From positions 61,226 to 125,225 of the forward strand of contig CAMYLR010000024.1 of the NCBI GenBank assembly GCA_947259315.1: 64,000 nucleotides of DNA, read 5' to 3'. Under the pieces are notes generated by a model that was not told the origin of the DNA, did not search any database, and saw only the letters and a list, made by a program, of their open reading frames with translations. Shown here piece after piece: positions 48,210-57,467 of the stretch. Source of the stretch: an uncultured Gemmatimonadales bacterium. Lineage in GTDB: Bacteria > Gemmatimonadota > Gemmatimonadetes > JACCXV01 > JAHWKZ01. A program made the translations under genes and the position numbers. Position 1 is the stretch's first letter; the number at the start of each line of letters is the position of its first letter.

Positions 48210-48261
48210 ACTCGCCGCGAGTCGATTCCGCTCCCCCTTCCTCACCCCTCGAGGAGGCCGC

Positions 48262-48918
48262 GTGACCTTACTTCAGATGTTCCGAGACGGCGGCTTGTTC
48301 ATGTACCCGCTGCTGCTCTGCTCAATCCTCGGGTTGGCCGTCATCCTGGTCAAGTTCGTAACCCTTCGCTTGGCCAAGATCCAAACCGGTCGACTGCTGG
48401 ATCGGGTCCACGCGATGGTCCGCAGCGGTCGCGTCGATCAAGCCATGGAGTTGTGCGCCAACACGCGCGGGCCGGTGGCGTCGATCGTGTTGACCGGCCT
48501 CCACCTGTACGCGGAGCGGAGCTCGACCCGAGCCGAGCAGGCGATCACGCATGCCGGTCGAATCGAGATGGCGTTCCTCGAAAAAGGGCTGGTGGTTCTG
48601 GCGACGATCTCCAACGTCGCCCCGCTGATCGGCTTCCTGGGCACGGTAGCGGGAATGATCATGGCTTTTGGAGCGATTGAATCGGCAGGCGAGGTAGAGG
48701 CGACGCTGGTCGCGGGCGGCATAAAGGTCGCGCTCATCACGACGGCCACCGGGTTGGCGATCGCGATCCCGGTGAACATCGCTCACAACTGGTTTGTATC
48801 TCAGATAGACGATCTGATCGTCGACATGCGACAAGGCGTGCAGTCGATCCAAGACATGCTGTGGGCTGGCGACAATCAACCGGTATCAAGCGGACCTCCC
48901 GCTGGTGGACCGCGGTAG
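48262..48918 (+). CDS. exbB: ExbB/TolQ-type proton channel subunit
   Basis: 218 aa from GTG 48262, with Shine-Dalgarno GAGGAGG before it. Three transmembrane helices: about 12-31, then a long cytoplasmic part, then about 105-128 and 150-172 (LIGFLGTVAGMIMAF and ALITTATGLAIAIPV). The helix-2 segment NVAPLIGFLGTVAGM is diagnostic of the MotA/TolQ/ExbB family. It forms a proton-driven motor with ExbD that energises TonB, both encoded next to it. Confidence 0.93.
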   Translation: MTLLQMFRDGGLFMYPLLLCSILGLAVILVKFVTLRLAKIQTGRLLDRVHAMVRSGRVDQAMELCANTRGPVASIVLTGLHLYAERSSTRAEQAITHAGRIEMAFLEKGLVVLATISNVAPLIGFLGTVAGMIMAFGAIESAGEVEATLVAGGIKVALITTATGLAIAIPVNIAHNWFVSQIDDLIVDMRQGVQSIQDMLWAGDNQPVSSGPPAGGPR

Positions 48919-48951
48919 ATTCGACTACAATTTTGACGAGGTGAAACGAAG

Positions 48952-49398
48952 ATGGCGGTGAGACAAAAGGGGTTCGACAAGAAGCACAAGGCGAGCAGCG
49001 AGATCCCCTCTTCGTCGATGGCCGACATCGCCTTCCTGTTGCTCATCTTCTTCATGGTCTCGACCACTTTCCGCTCCGAGCAGCCGCGGGACGTCACCAT
49101 GCCCGAGGCGACGGCGCAGGAGAAGATCCCCGAAAAGCGGAAAGACATCCAAAACCTGTTCATCGAACAGAGCGGTGCGGTGTATATAAACGATCAGAAC
49201 GTGCCCGTGTCCCAGATCTCGGACGTGATCGCCCCGATCCGACTCGAGCGTGTACGGCTGGTCGTTTCGATCCGCGGTGACGTCGACGTGGCCTACGATC
49301 TGGTCAACGATGTGCAGGAGGAGCTAAGGGACGCCGGTGCGGTGAGGGTGAACTTCACGACCAACCTCGAACGCGAGACCTCGAGGCGGGGTAGATAG
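48952..49398 (+). CDS. exbD: ExbD/TolR-type biopolymer transport protein
   Basis: 148 aa. One transmembrane helix (about 22-42, MADIAFLLLIFFMVSTTF) holds the key Asp (ADIAFLLLIFF), which carries protons in the motor. The periplasmic domain ends with the typical DVAYDLVNDVQEELRDAG pattern. A long Lys-rich N-terminus (RQKGFDKKHKASSE) precedes the helix. 33 bases after exbB, 22 bases before tonB. Confidence 0.93.
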   Translation: MAVRQKGFDKKHKASSEIPSSSMADIAFLLLIFFMVSTTFRSEQPRDVTMPEATAQEKIPEKRKDIQNLFIEQSGAVYINDQNVPVSQISDVIAPIRLERVRLVVSIRGDVDVAYDLVNDVQEELRDAGAVRVNFTTNLERETSRRGR

Positions 49399-49420
49399 GT
49401 CAAAAGGAGGAAACGAGCGG

Positions 49421-50095
49421 ATGAACGAACCCCAAGCCAAGCCAGCCGCAAGCACCACGTACTCGACCGCGAATTCACGGCTGCACAGCGCCTACGGCCG
49501 GTATTTCAAGGCGTTTGCGATCGCCGCGACGGTCATCCACGGGATTATGATCTTCTTCTTCGTAGCACCCCGTGGGGCTGGCTTCGAGGCTCGGGCCGAG
49601 GAGATGGAGGTCATCGACATCCCACCCGAGATCAAGATCCCCCCGCCGCCTGAGGAGATCGCTCGCCCGGCTACGCCGGTGATCTCGGAGGAGCCGATCG
49701 AGGAGGATATCACGATCGCCGAGACCGACATCGTCGAGGATCAAGAGGTCCCCGAGGCGCCGCCCCCACCGTCTGACGATGTGGGCAACACGTTCACGTT
49801 CACGCCTTACACGGTCAAGCCGAAGTGCACGACGAACTGCACCGCCAAGGACATCCTGCGCCACGTGCCGCCGCTGCTTCAGAAGAGCGGCGTCCAGTGC
49901 AGCTTGGCGGTCGGCCTCCGGATCGATACCGGCGGCAAAGTGACCGCCACTCAGATCTTGAAGTCGAGCGGCAACCAGGGGTGCGATTCGGCGACCGAGA
50001 AGTGGGCCAAAACCACCAAGTGGTCGACAGCCTACAATCGCGATCAACCGGTCGTCGTCTGGATCAGCCAGCCGGTGAGCATCGAGACGAAGTAA
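49421..50095 (+). CDS. tonB: TonB-family energy transducer with cysteine-rich C-terminal domain
   Basis: 224 aa. Cytoplasmic N-terminus, transmembrane helix at about 31-48, then a Pro/Glu/Ile-rich periplasmic spacer (about 60-120, PPEIKIPPPPEEIARP), and a C-terminal TonB_C domain (about 140-224) with VGLRIDTGGKVTATQILKSSG. Four Cys in the C-terminal part (136, 140, 160, 188) are unusual for TonB and could form two disulfides in the periplasm. Strong Shine-Dalgarno (AAAGGAGG). The strong terminator just after it separates it from the receptor gene, which has its own promoter. Confidence 0.9.
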   Translation: MNEPQAKPAASTTYSTANSRLHSAYGRYFKAFAIAATVIHGIMIFFFVAPRGAGFEARAEEMEVIDIPPEIKIPPPPEEIARPATPVISEEPIEEDITIAETDIVEDQEVPEAPPPPSDDVGNTFTFTPYTVKPKCTTNCTAKDILRHVPPLLQKSGVQCSLAVGLRIDTGGKVTATQILKSSGNQGCDSATEKWAKTTKWSTAYNRDQPVVVWISQPVSIETK

Positions 50096-50118
50096 CTTCG
50101 ATCTACCTGGTGAGATGA

Positions 50119-50151
50119 AGGGCTCCCACCGATCAGGTGGGGGCCCTTTTT
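50119..50151 (+). terminator. Rho-independent terminator after tonB
   Basis: An 11-bp stem (GGGCTCCCACC at 50120-50130 with GGTGGGGGCCC at 50136-50146, one G:T pair) with 5-base loop is followed by TTTTT. Confidence 0.9.
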
Positions 50152-50488
50152 GTGCTCGATAGCGCTGTAATGTATTCAAATATCTTCATATACGGCAGAG
50201 AGCGGTCGAAACGTCTGATGCAATCGGTTGACAGCACCATTGACCGCCTCTATACTCACTTACTGGAACGCTGCTCCAGCCACAGCGTCCCCCCTGTGAA
50301 CCCCGAAATAAGGAGGGCGTTTCGGACGAACTTTCGTTTGCTTTTCATGGCGCTTTACGCGCCCCTCAACGATTCCAGCCACACACTGGGGAAACCTCGC
50401 GACCAAGCGACGATGTATTCGTACGCCGTGGACGCGAGCTAGCTCCCGTGCGTTTTGATTCTGTAGTGACTCGAACGGAGGGTACTCA
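50152..50488 (+). other. Intergenic leader region of the receptor operon
   Basis: 337 bases with no convincing gene. An open frame across it (50137-50442) overlaps the tonB terminator and lacks family features and a ribosome-binding site. It holds a consensus promoter at 50228-50256, so the receptor mRNA would have a leader of about 225 bases. That is long for this genome and leaves room for post-transcriptional control; I recognise no riboswitch in it. A ribosome-binding site GGAGGG lies before ATG 50489. Confidence 0.6.
50228..50256 (+). promoter_or_regulatory. Consensus promoter for the receptor operon
   Basis: TTGACA (50228-50233), exactly 17 bp, TATACT (50251-50256). One of the best matches in the window, and the only one with a long leader to the next gene. 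Confidence 0.8.
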
Positions 50489-53400
50489 ATGAGGCAGCCT
50501 GGTGAGTTTAGAACGTTCGCTAGGTGGTCGTCCCTCGTCGTGGGCGTGTCGTTCCTGCTGCTGTTAAGCGGCGGGGCAGCATTTGCTCAGGTGACGGGAA
50601 AGGTGATCGGAACGGTCACCGATGGCGATACGGGGCAGCCGTTGGTCGGCGCCCAAATCGTCGTCGAAGGGACGAACCTGGGGAACGTGTCCAACGAGGA
50701 CGGCTACTACTTCATCAACAACATCGCGGTCGGCGTGCAGTCGCTGACGGCCCAGTACCTGGGCTATCAGACGACGACCAACGAGCAGCGGATCTTGGCC
50801 GGTCAGACGATGACCGTCGACTTCCGCCTATCGAGCGAGATCGTCCAAGCCGATCAAGCGATCGTGGCGGTGATCGAGCGCGAGCCGTTGGTGGCCCGTG
50901 ACAACACCGTGTCGAAGACGCGGTTTACGTCGGAGGATGCGCAGAACCTGCCGATCGGCAACGTCGATCAGCTGGTGACATTGTCGGCCGGGATCTACCG
51001 CAGCGGCACGACCCAGGACGGCAACGGGTTCGTGATCCGCGGCGGTCGCGCATCCGAGTCGGCGACGTTCATCGACGGTGTCCTGATCACCGACTTTGGC
51101 ACACAGTCCAACTCGACCGAGATCAATACGTTCGCGATCGAAGAGGTGGACGTGATCACGGGCGGGTTCTCGGCCGAGTTCGGCCACGCGCAGTCGGGTG
51201 TCGTGAACATCGTGACGCGCGAAGGCGCACGCGATTTCAGCGGCAACGTTCGGTTTACCACCGACGGCGAGCTGAGCACCGATGGCTACAGCTTCGAGGA
51301 GATCGAGCGCGCGGCAACGACGGCGGGCATTCCTGAGCCACAGGATTGCTGCGGCTACAATCAGATCACGGGGTCGCTGGGTGGTCCCATCGTCCCCGAC
51401 CGTTTGACCGCGTTTGGCTCGATGGAGATAACCGGTGCGGCCAACTTCTTCCCGAACATCGCCGGCTTCAACCCGGCGGCGGGCGGTTTCAACTCGAGCG
51501 GTTCCACAGAGACGATCCTTCCCGGTGACCGCGGTAGCGACACGCGGGTGCAAGCAAAGATGACGGCGTTCCTGCCGTCGAACGCGAAGCTGACGGGTAC
51601 GTATCTGTTCAACCGCGAGCAGCGCGAGAACTTTCACGACCTGTCGAGCTCGGGCGTCGCGCTCGGTTTGAACCAGAACCTGAGCTGGTTGGGGACGCGG
51701 CGGAAGACCCACGACATCATCGTCGGTTACGACCAGCAGATCTTCCAGACGGCGGAGAAGAGCCTGAACCTCCAGGTTCGGGGGAACTTCCACCAGTCGA
51801 AGTTTGTCCTTGGCACGCCGCTGAACGCCCAGACGGCACAGATCCTGTTGGATGACCCGGACTTTGGCGCCGAAGTCTGCGCCGAGTTCGGCAACGCGTG
51901 TGAGCGTGCGCTCGACGTCGTGGACTCGTTCGATCCCGACTTCTTGAACTGGAAGTGGGACGACGTGGAGTTCTTCTTCGAGGACTTCATGACCGCGGCT
52001 TCGATCCCGAACATCCCGACGGTTCGCACGAGCGATCCGGACGCGGTGTTTGGTGTGCCGCAGATCTTTGGCAACACCGGCTTCGGGAACGTGTTCCGGC
52101 GTCGCAACGAGCGGCGTTACGGTATCCGCGTGGATGTGGACAGCCAGCTCAACCGTGTCCACCGGATCAAGGTTGGCGGCGAGTTCAACTGGATCAACTA
52201 CGACGACCACTCGTCGCAGTTCACCAGCGGTCAGTTCGCCGACGAGGCGATCGTGGACCCGCGGATCGCGGCGTTCTACGCTCAGGATCGGTTGGATTAC
52301 GGCGACCTTGTGATCGACCTGGGTCTCCGTGTCGATCACTGGGATCCGAACGCGATGATCCCGCTGTTGCCAGGTGTCGTACCATGCGAAATCTCGGCGT
52401 TTGAACAGTGCACCGAGGATGCGGTGGCGGTCGAGGGCGTGACCCACACCGAGGTCTCGCCGCGGTTGGGCGTGGCGCACCCGATCACCGACGACACGCA
52501 GGTGCGTTTGTCGTACGGTGTGTTCCATCAGCTCCCGCAGCTTAGGCACTACTTCTCGAGCGTATTCACGGACTTCGTGGCCGCTCAGCAGAACCCGAAC
52601 ATCACGTACGGCAACCCGAACCTCGACTTCGTCTCGACGACGGCGTTCGAGGCCGGTATCACACACCTGTTGAGCGACAACATGGTGCTCGACATCGTGG
52701 GTTATAACCGTGACCGTCGCGGTGCCGTGCGTCTCGATGTATTCCAGACGAACGACATCTTCGAGGGCGTGTTGGAGCGTCGCGTGTACTTGAACGCGGA
52801 CAACGGGAACGTGAAGGGTTTGGACATCACGGTCCAGAAGCGTTACTCGGACTACTGGTCGACGAACGTTGCGTGGTCGCTGCAGTGGGCCCGTGGTACG
52901 ACGTCGTCACCGACGGAGTTCGCGACGGGTGGCGGTCTGGGTCGTCTGTTCGACCCGCTGTTCCCGGGCAGGCTGCTGGTGCCGCCCTCGGAGCTTCAGA
53001 ACGAGACGTTCGACCGTCTGCACACGATCAACTGGACGTGGACGTTGCGCTTCCCGGAGGACTTCAAGGAGGGCACGCCTGCGGGCCAGATCTTGAACAA
53101 TCTCGGCGTGTTCCTGGTGTACAACGCGCACTCGGGTGAGCCGTTCACGCGGCGCTCGACCGAGGGCCAGGGCGAGGCGCTGGAGGACATCAACGCCAGC
53201 CGCCTGCCATGGGTGCACCAGGCCGACATCCGGTTCACCAAGGCGTTCGCGCTGGGTTCCGGAATGGATCTGGAGCTGTTCGCTGGTATCCTGAACTTCC
53301 TGGATATCGAGAACGTTCTCGAGATAAACGAGAGCTCGGGTCTGCCGAACGTCACCGGTTTTGAGGACCAGATTTCCGCGACGCCGCTGATCCCGGTCAG

Positions 53401-53662
53401 CGACCGTACGGACGGGAGCGGTCCGCAGGACTTCCCGATCGCGATCTCCGATCTGGTTGAAGAGTTCCAGGACGAGTATGCGCTCCAGGACTTCAACCGC
53501 GACGGCTCGATCTCGTTCGACGAGGCGCAGCAGGCGCTTCGGAACGCGAAGCAGGCGTCGGGTGACGGGGCGGACTTCATCGTCGGCAGCAACACCGGCG
53601 ACTCGCCGCTCAATTACGGCACCCCGCGTCGGTACCGTTTTGGTGTTGAGTTCCGTTTCTAA
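50489..53662 (+). CDS. TonB-dependent receptor with N-terminal CarboxypepD_reg domain and EF-hand motif
   Basis: 1057 aa outer-membrane receptor. The signal peptide ends AFA (residue 33), leaving Gln at +1. CarboxypepD_reg-like domain about 37-115, plug about 130-250 (GNGFVIRGGRASESATFIDG and EEVDVITGGFSAEFGHAQSG), barrel about 260-1057 ending in an aromatic RYRFGVEFRF. There is no SusD partner downstream, so this is not a Sus system. Near the C-terminus, residues 1001-1012 read DFNRDGSISFDE, a complete EF-hand calcium loop in what should be a late barrel loop. It is followed by an intercistronic hairpin, a secreted 1217-aa protein and a PorV-like protein. Ligand unknown. Energy probably comes from the ExbB/ExbD/TonB set just upstream. 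Confidence 0.93.
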   Translation: MRQPGEFRTFARWSSLVVGVSFLLLLSGGAAFAQVTGKVIGTVTDGDTGQPLVGAQIVVEGTNLGNVSNEDGYYFINNIAVGVQSLTAQYLGYQTTTNEQRILAGQTMTVDFRLSSEIVQADQAIVAVIEREPLVARDNTVSKTRFTSEDAQNLPIGNVDQLVTLSAGIYRSGTTQDGNGFVIRGGRASESATFIDGVLITDFGTQSNSTEINTFAIEEVDVITGGFSAEFGHAQSGVVNIVTREGARDFSGNVRFTTDGELSTDGYSFEEIERAATTAGIPEPQDCCGYNQITGSLGGPIVPDRLTAFGSMEITGAANFFPNIAGFNPAAGGFNSSGSTETILPGDRGSDTRVQAKMTAFLPSNAKLTGTYLFNREQRENFHDLSSSGVALGLNQNLSWLGTRRKTHDIIVGYDQQIFQTAEKSLNLQVRGNFHQSKFVLGTPLNAQTAQILLDDPDFGAEVCAEFGNACERALDVVDSFDPDFLNWKWDDVEFFFEDFMTAASIPNIPTVRTSDPDAVFGVPQIFGNTGFGNVFRRRNERRYGIRVDVDSQLNRVHRIKVGGEFNWINYDDHSSQFTSGQFADEAIVDPRIAAFYAQDRLDYGDLVIDLGLRVDHWDPNAMIPLLPGVVPCEISAFEQCTEDAVAVEGVTHTEVSPRLGVAHPITDDTQVRLSYGVFHQLPQLRHYFSSVFTDFVAAQQNPNITYGNPNLDFVSTTAFEAGITHLLSDNMVLDIVGYNRDRRGAVRLDVFQTNDIFEGVLERRVYLNADNGNVKGLDITVQKRYSDYWSTNVAWSLQWARGTTSSPTEFATGGGLGRLFDPLFPGRLLVPPSELQNETFDRLHTINWTWTLRFPEDFKEGTPAGQILNNLGVFLVYNAHSGEPFTRRSTEGQGEALEDINASRLPWVHQADIRFTKAFALGSGMDLELFAGILNFLDIENVLEINESSGLPNVTGFEDQISATPLIPVSDRTDGSGPQDFPIAISDLVEEFQDEYALQDFNRDGSISFDEAQQALRNAKQASGDGADFIVGSNTGDSPLNYGTPRRYRFGVEFRF

Positions 53663-53677
53663 GCAGCTGCTTAGCTC

Positions 53678-53710
53678 GGTGAGGGGTGCCTTTATGTGGC
53701 GCCCCTCGCC
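53678..53710 (+). other. Intercistronic stem-loop
   Basis: GAGGGGTGCC (53681-53690) pairs with GGCGCCCCTC (53698-53707) with one G:T pair and extends outward by a few more. There is no T-run, and a ribosome-binding site for the next gene (CAGGAGG) follows. It may stabilise the receptor mRNA or partly attenuate readthrough. Confidence 0.5.
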
Positions 53711-53734
53711 GGACCAAATCCATCAGGAGGTTGC

Positions 53735-56700
53735 ATGGTGTTAAGAAGGTGGTTTGAGAGCTCGCGGCTGCGGAGCCAGTTTACGGGCTTTACGGCCGCA
53801 GTACTGCTGTTGGCGGTCGCGGTGACGGCCGTCGGCGAGCCGCCCAAGGACCGGCCAAACAACGGCCGGGATCTGACGGGGGCGACTACGCCGACCCTGA
53901 TCACGATCGACCGCAACCGCATGATCTTGATCTTGATTGACACCGGCGATATCGCGTCGGGATCGTCGGTCGGCGGCGGTGGATTTTGGAGGACGACGAC
54001 CGACCAGTACATCTTCTCGTCGGGTCCCAATGTGGGAGCGATTATCCCCGACGGGCAGATCGTGTTCTTCAAGGGTGGTCCGTTTACAGAGACAGGAACG
54101 GGCGGCCCGGTCTTTAGCGGTCAGGGGCTGGACGACTTCTTCGTCAGCACCGACCCCGCCGACGTTGGGAACTTCCCGGAGGTCTGCACAGTGGACTCGT
54201 TCCGGCAAGAACAGTTCCCGTCGCTGGCGTCGTTCGCCGGCGAGCCGTTCCCCGGTTTCGCCGATATCACGGTGTGCACGGCGTCGAACGACATCACGAT
54301 CGGCACGTGCGGGACGTGTGGTGGCTTGCGCGTCGGCGTTGAGATCGTCGAGGTCGCATTCCAGTTCAGCGTTCCGGCGGTGCAGGACTTCACGTTCTTC
54401 ATCTTCCGGGTGTTTAACCGCACGGAGTTCCTGAACGCCGGGAACTCGCCACTACAGCCGGCCGGTCCCTACGACCTGCAGGATGTGTCGGTGGCGTACG
54501 CGATCGATCCCGACCTCGGCGAGGCCGGCGATGACCAGATCGCGTTCTTCCCTGGCGTCCAGACGATGACGTGGTGGGACTCCGACTTCAGCGAGCCACA
54601 GTTCCAGAACCCGCCCGGCATCGGCGGCGTCACGTACCTGAAGACTCCGGTCGATCCGGCGACGGGCGAAGAGGTCGGTCTGGCGGAGTTCACCGTGTTC
54701 ACGAACGGGAACCCGCGCCCCGACCCGTCGGATAAGGAGACGTGGTACGCGCTGATGATCGGCGACCCGTCAGAGGTCGTGCTGGAAGTCGATCCGCGTG
54801 ACATCCGCGGCATGGCGTCTTCGGCTCTGTTCCCGCTGCCGGCGGGGGAGTTCGTGGAGATCTACGCCGCGATCTTCTACGCCGACATCTCGGGTTCGCC
54901 GCCAGCGCAGCTGTTGGCCGAAGCTTACAAGAACCTGGCCACCGGCGAGCTGGTCCCGGACGCCAACGACGACCCGATCTTCGACAACTTCCGGTTGGTG
55001 CAGCAGACGGCCCAGGCGACGTTTGACGCCGGGTTCGTGGTGCCGACGGCACCGCCCAAGCCGGATGTGACGCTCATACCCGGCGACGGGCAAGTCGCAG
55101 TGGTCTGGGAGCCCAGCCCTGTCGAGAGCGTGAACCCGTTCGCGAAGGTAGCCCGCGATCCGTTCTCTCGGCTGGGTGACGGTACGCCCGACCCGGATGC
55201 GCCCGGGCTGGGGATTATCCTGGACGCGGAGGACGTGATCTTCGATCCGAGCCGTGATATTGGCGGGACGACTGGATTCGTGGATGCCGCGACCGCCGGT
55301 TTGACCGGCGCCGAGGCGACGAACGCGGCGTTCAACCTCGACTTCCTAATCCAGGACTTCCAGGGGTTCAACGTTTACAGGGCGTTCACCGGCATCGCCG
55401 ATGACGCCGAGCTGATCGCCCAGTTCGACGTCTCCGACGGTATAACGGCGGGGACGTTCTGCACCGGGGCGCAGGCGATCTTCGACGCGGACGCCGAGTT
55501 TGTGACGACCGTCTGCACGGAGACCGCGGATCTGGATATCGGCGGCGACACGGGTCTCAACTTCGCGATCGTCGATCGCGGGGGGAACTTCCCCGATCCG
55601 TCGACCGGTCCGGGGTTGCTCAACGGGATCCCGATCTCGTACGCGGTGACGGCGTTCGCGGTGAACCCGGGGCAGTCCCCGGTGACGTTGCCGACGCAGG
55701 AGGCGCTGGACGTGCTGAACTCCGGCCCGACCCCGGCCGCGCCGCTGGTACTCGAATCCGGTCTGTCGCCGCTAGGGAGCTCGACTCCGCGCTCGAACTC
55801 GAGCGCGTTTATCGACGCGATCCCAGGGACCGTGTCGATCCTCGATGCGGCGGGAACCGCGTTGGTCGGCAACGACGCCAACATGACGCTGGACGAGAAC
55901 AACGTTCCGGCGGCTCCGATCCCGGGCGCGCGAACGATCGACTTGAGCGTCACGGTCGCTAACGCGCTTTTGATCCCGTCCGATTTCGGACAGCTTCAGC
56001 TGCGGATCGACGACGCAGAAGCCCGGATGCACTGTCTGAGCGCACCGGGTGGGTGCTTCAACCTGGACGCCGAGTTTGGCGGCCTCGGCCTTGGCGCAGC
56101 ATTCGACCGGTTGGTCGGCGTCGACGTGCGTGGCCGCGAGGTGGAGTTCCGAATCACGGACGCCTCCGGCACGACGCTCCAGACGCTCGACGGCTCGCCA
56201 GCGGCGGGCTCGTTGTTCACCGACTTCATCTCGTTCAACGGGCTGACGAACTACGAATCGCCGACGTTCGCGATCGTGTTCGCGGACGCACCGGACGAGA
56301 TCGCGTTCACGACGGCGTTCTCATCGTCGGTCGGGAACCGGGCCAACCAGTGCGGACGGCAGAACAGCTGCGGCCTGCTGGATGCGACCCGCTCCGGTCC
56401 GCCGGCTTCGATCGCCGTGGTCGACTTCGAGGTCGGCGCGTACGGTCAGTACCGGTACGGCGACATCGAGCTGGTGTGGAGCAACACGGGTGGTGTGCTG
56501 AGCTTGAGCTCGGTGCGCGACCTCTCGAACGGCGTCGACCTCGCCTTCAGCCCGAAGTTCGGCAACGAGGGTTGGGGCTTCGCCGCTGAGACCGGTCTGG
56601 GGGCCAACGAGGAAGCGGCCGCCGGCTTGATCGGTGCCGTGCCGCGTACGGCCTCGGGCAAGGTCCTCTATCCGGACCCGCTGTTCCAGTTTCTCGGTGG

Positions 56701-57388
56701 CCAGAACTGCAGCTTCGCGGGCGGGATCCAAGGTGCTGCGCACTGGACCGACTTGCAGTCCGATCCGACGATCTTCGACCGGATGATCCTGTCGCCCGGC
56801 TTCCCGCAGTTCCGGGGTGATTTCGGGCAGCCCGATGCGTACCAGCAGAACGCTGCGCTGTTCACCTGTCCGGCAGGTGGCGGCTTCGGCTGCGCCGGTG
56901 CGGCGGGGTTGCAGGGCACCCGGCTGTACGTAGCCGGGACATGGCTCGACATGTCGTTCAACCAGCTGCCGGCCGACGGCGAGACGTGGATCCTCCAGCT
57001 GAGTAGCGCCTCAGCGGGGACCTCTCGTCCGCCGGTCCCAGGGTCGATCGTGAGCATCCCGCTAGCCGGTGGCTCGAACGACCTGGTGAACGCCGATCTG
57101 TCGGAGATCCTGGTGGTCCCGAACCCGTTTATCGCGCAGAACGAGATCACGCGCGGTCGCGGGTTGCAGCGGATCCTGTTCACCCAGATGCCGCCCCAGG
57201 CGACGTTGCGGATCTACACGATCAGCGGCAACCTGGTGCGCGTGCTCGAGCACTCCGACGGTAGCGGAACGTTGGAGTGGGATGTACGCACGCGGTTCGA
57301 TCTGTTTGTGGCGAGTGGGAACTACTACTTCCACGTAACGACGCCGGACGGTCGGACCAGTTTGGGACGTTTTGCGGTTATCAATTAG
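53735..57388 (+). CDS. Large secreted protein with C-terminal FlgD/T9SS-like sorting domain
   Basis: 1217 aa from ATG 53735 with Shine-Dalgarno CAGGAGG. The signal peptide (hydrophobic about 17-32) is cut near AVG. The mature part is beta-rich, acidic and Cys-containing (for example GTCGTCGG), with two or more fibronectin-like segments (for example around PKPDVTLIPGDGQVAVVWEPSP). The last 90 residues have VVPNPF, an LRIYTISGNLVRVL strand pair, the WDVRTRFDLFVASGNYYFHV block and a final FAVIN strand. This is the FlgD Ig-like / type IX C-terminal domain pattern that in Bacteroidota directs outer-membrane export and attachment. The rest has no recognised fold. A role as surface or receptor-associated ligand-capture protein is inferred from its place between receptor and PorV-like gene. 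Confidence 0.8.
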   Translation: MVLRRWFESSRLRSQFTGFTAAVLLLAVAVTAVGEPPKDRPNNGRDLTGATTPTLITIDRNRMILILIDTGDIASGSSVGGGGFWRTTTDQYIFSSGPNVGAIIPDGQIVFFKGGPFTETGTGGPVFSGQGLDDFFVSTDPADVGNFPEVCTVDSFRQEQFPSLASFAGEPFPGFADITVCTASNDITIGTCGTCGGLRVGVEIVEVAFQFSVPAVQDFTFFIFRVFNRTEFLNAGNSPLQPAGPYDLQDVSVAYAIDPDLGEAGDDQIAFFPGVQTMTWWDSDFSEPQFQNPPGIGGVTYLKTPVDPATGEEVGLAEFTVFTNGNPRPDPSDKETWYALMIGDPSEVVLEVDPRDIRGMASSALFPLPAGEFVEIYAAIFYADISGSPPAQLLAEAYKNLATGELVPDANDDPIFDNFRLVQQTAQATFDAGFVVPTAPPKPDVTLIPGDGQVAVVWEPSPVESVNPFAKVARDPFSRLGDGTPDPDAPGLGIILDAEDVIFDPSRDIGGTTGFVDAATAGLTGAEATNAAFNLDFLIQDFQGFNVYRAFTGIADDAELIAQFDVSDGITAGTFCTGAQAIFDADAEFVTTVCTETADLDIGGDTGLNFAIVDRGGNFPDPSTGPGLLNGIPISYAVTAFAVNPGQSPVTLPTQEALDVLNSGPTPAAPLVLESGLSPLGSSTPRSNSSAFIDAIPGTVSILDAAGTALVGNDANMTLDENNVPAAPIPGARTIDLSVTVANALLIPSDFGQLQLRIDDAEARMHCLSAPGGCFNLDAEFGGLGLGAAFDRLVGVDVRGREVEFRITDASGTTLQTLDGSPAAGSLFTDFISFNGLTNYESPTFAIVFADAPDEIAFTTAFSSSVGNRANQCGRQNSCGLLDATRSGPPASIAVVDFEVGAYGQYRYGDIELVWSNTGGVLSLSSVRDLSNGVDLAFSPKFGNEGWGFAAETGLGANEEAAAGLIGAVPRTASGKVLYPDPLFQFLGGQNCSFAGGIQGAAHWTDLQSDPTIFDRMILSPGFPQFRGDFGQPDAYQQNAALFTCPAGGGFGCAGAAGLQGTRLYVAGTWLDMSFNQLPADGETWILQLSSASAGTSRPPVPGSIVSIPLAGGSNDLVNADLSEILVVPNPFIAQNEITRGRGLQRILFTQMPPQATLRIYTISGNLVRVLEHSDGSGTLEWDVRTRFDLFVASGNYYFHVTTPDGRTSLGRFAVIN

Positions 57389-57467
57389 ACGCGGCGCAGA
57401 GGGCGCGGCTCGCCGTAGGGCGGGCCGTCCCTCGACGCAGCCCTTTGACTTTGGAGGTAGTCTGGAC

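Noticed and set aside
50137..50442. 101-codon plus-strand frame between tonB and the receptor gene
   Set aside because: It starts inside the tonB terminator, spans the consensus promoter and has no ribosome-binding site or recognisable domain.
50828..52666. 612-codon open frame on the minus strand inside the receptor gene
   Set aside because: Mirror frame of a G+C-rich gene; Arg/His/Val-rich product without any domain, and the plus-strand receptor is clearly real.
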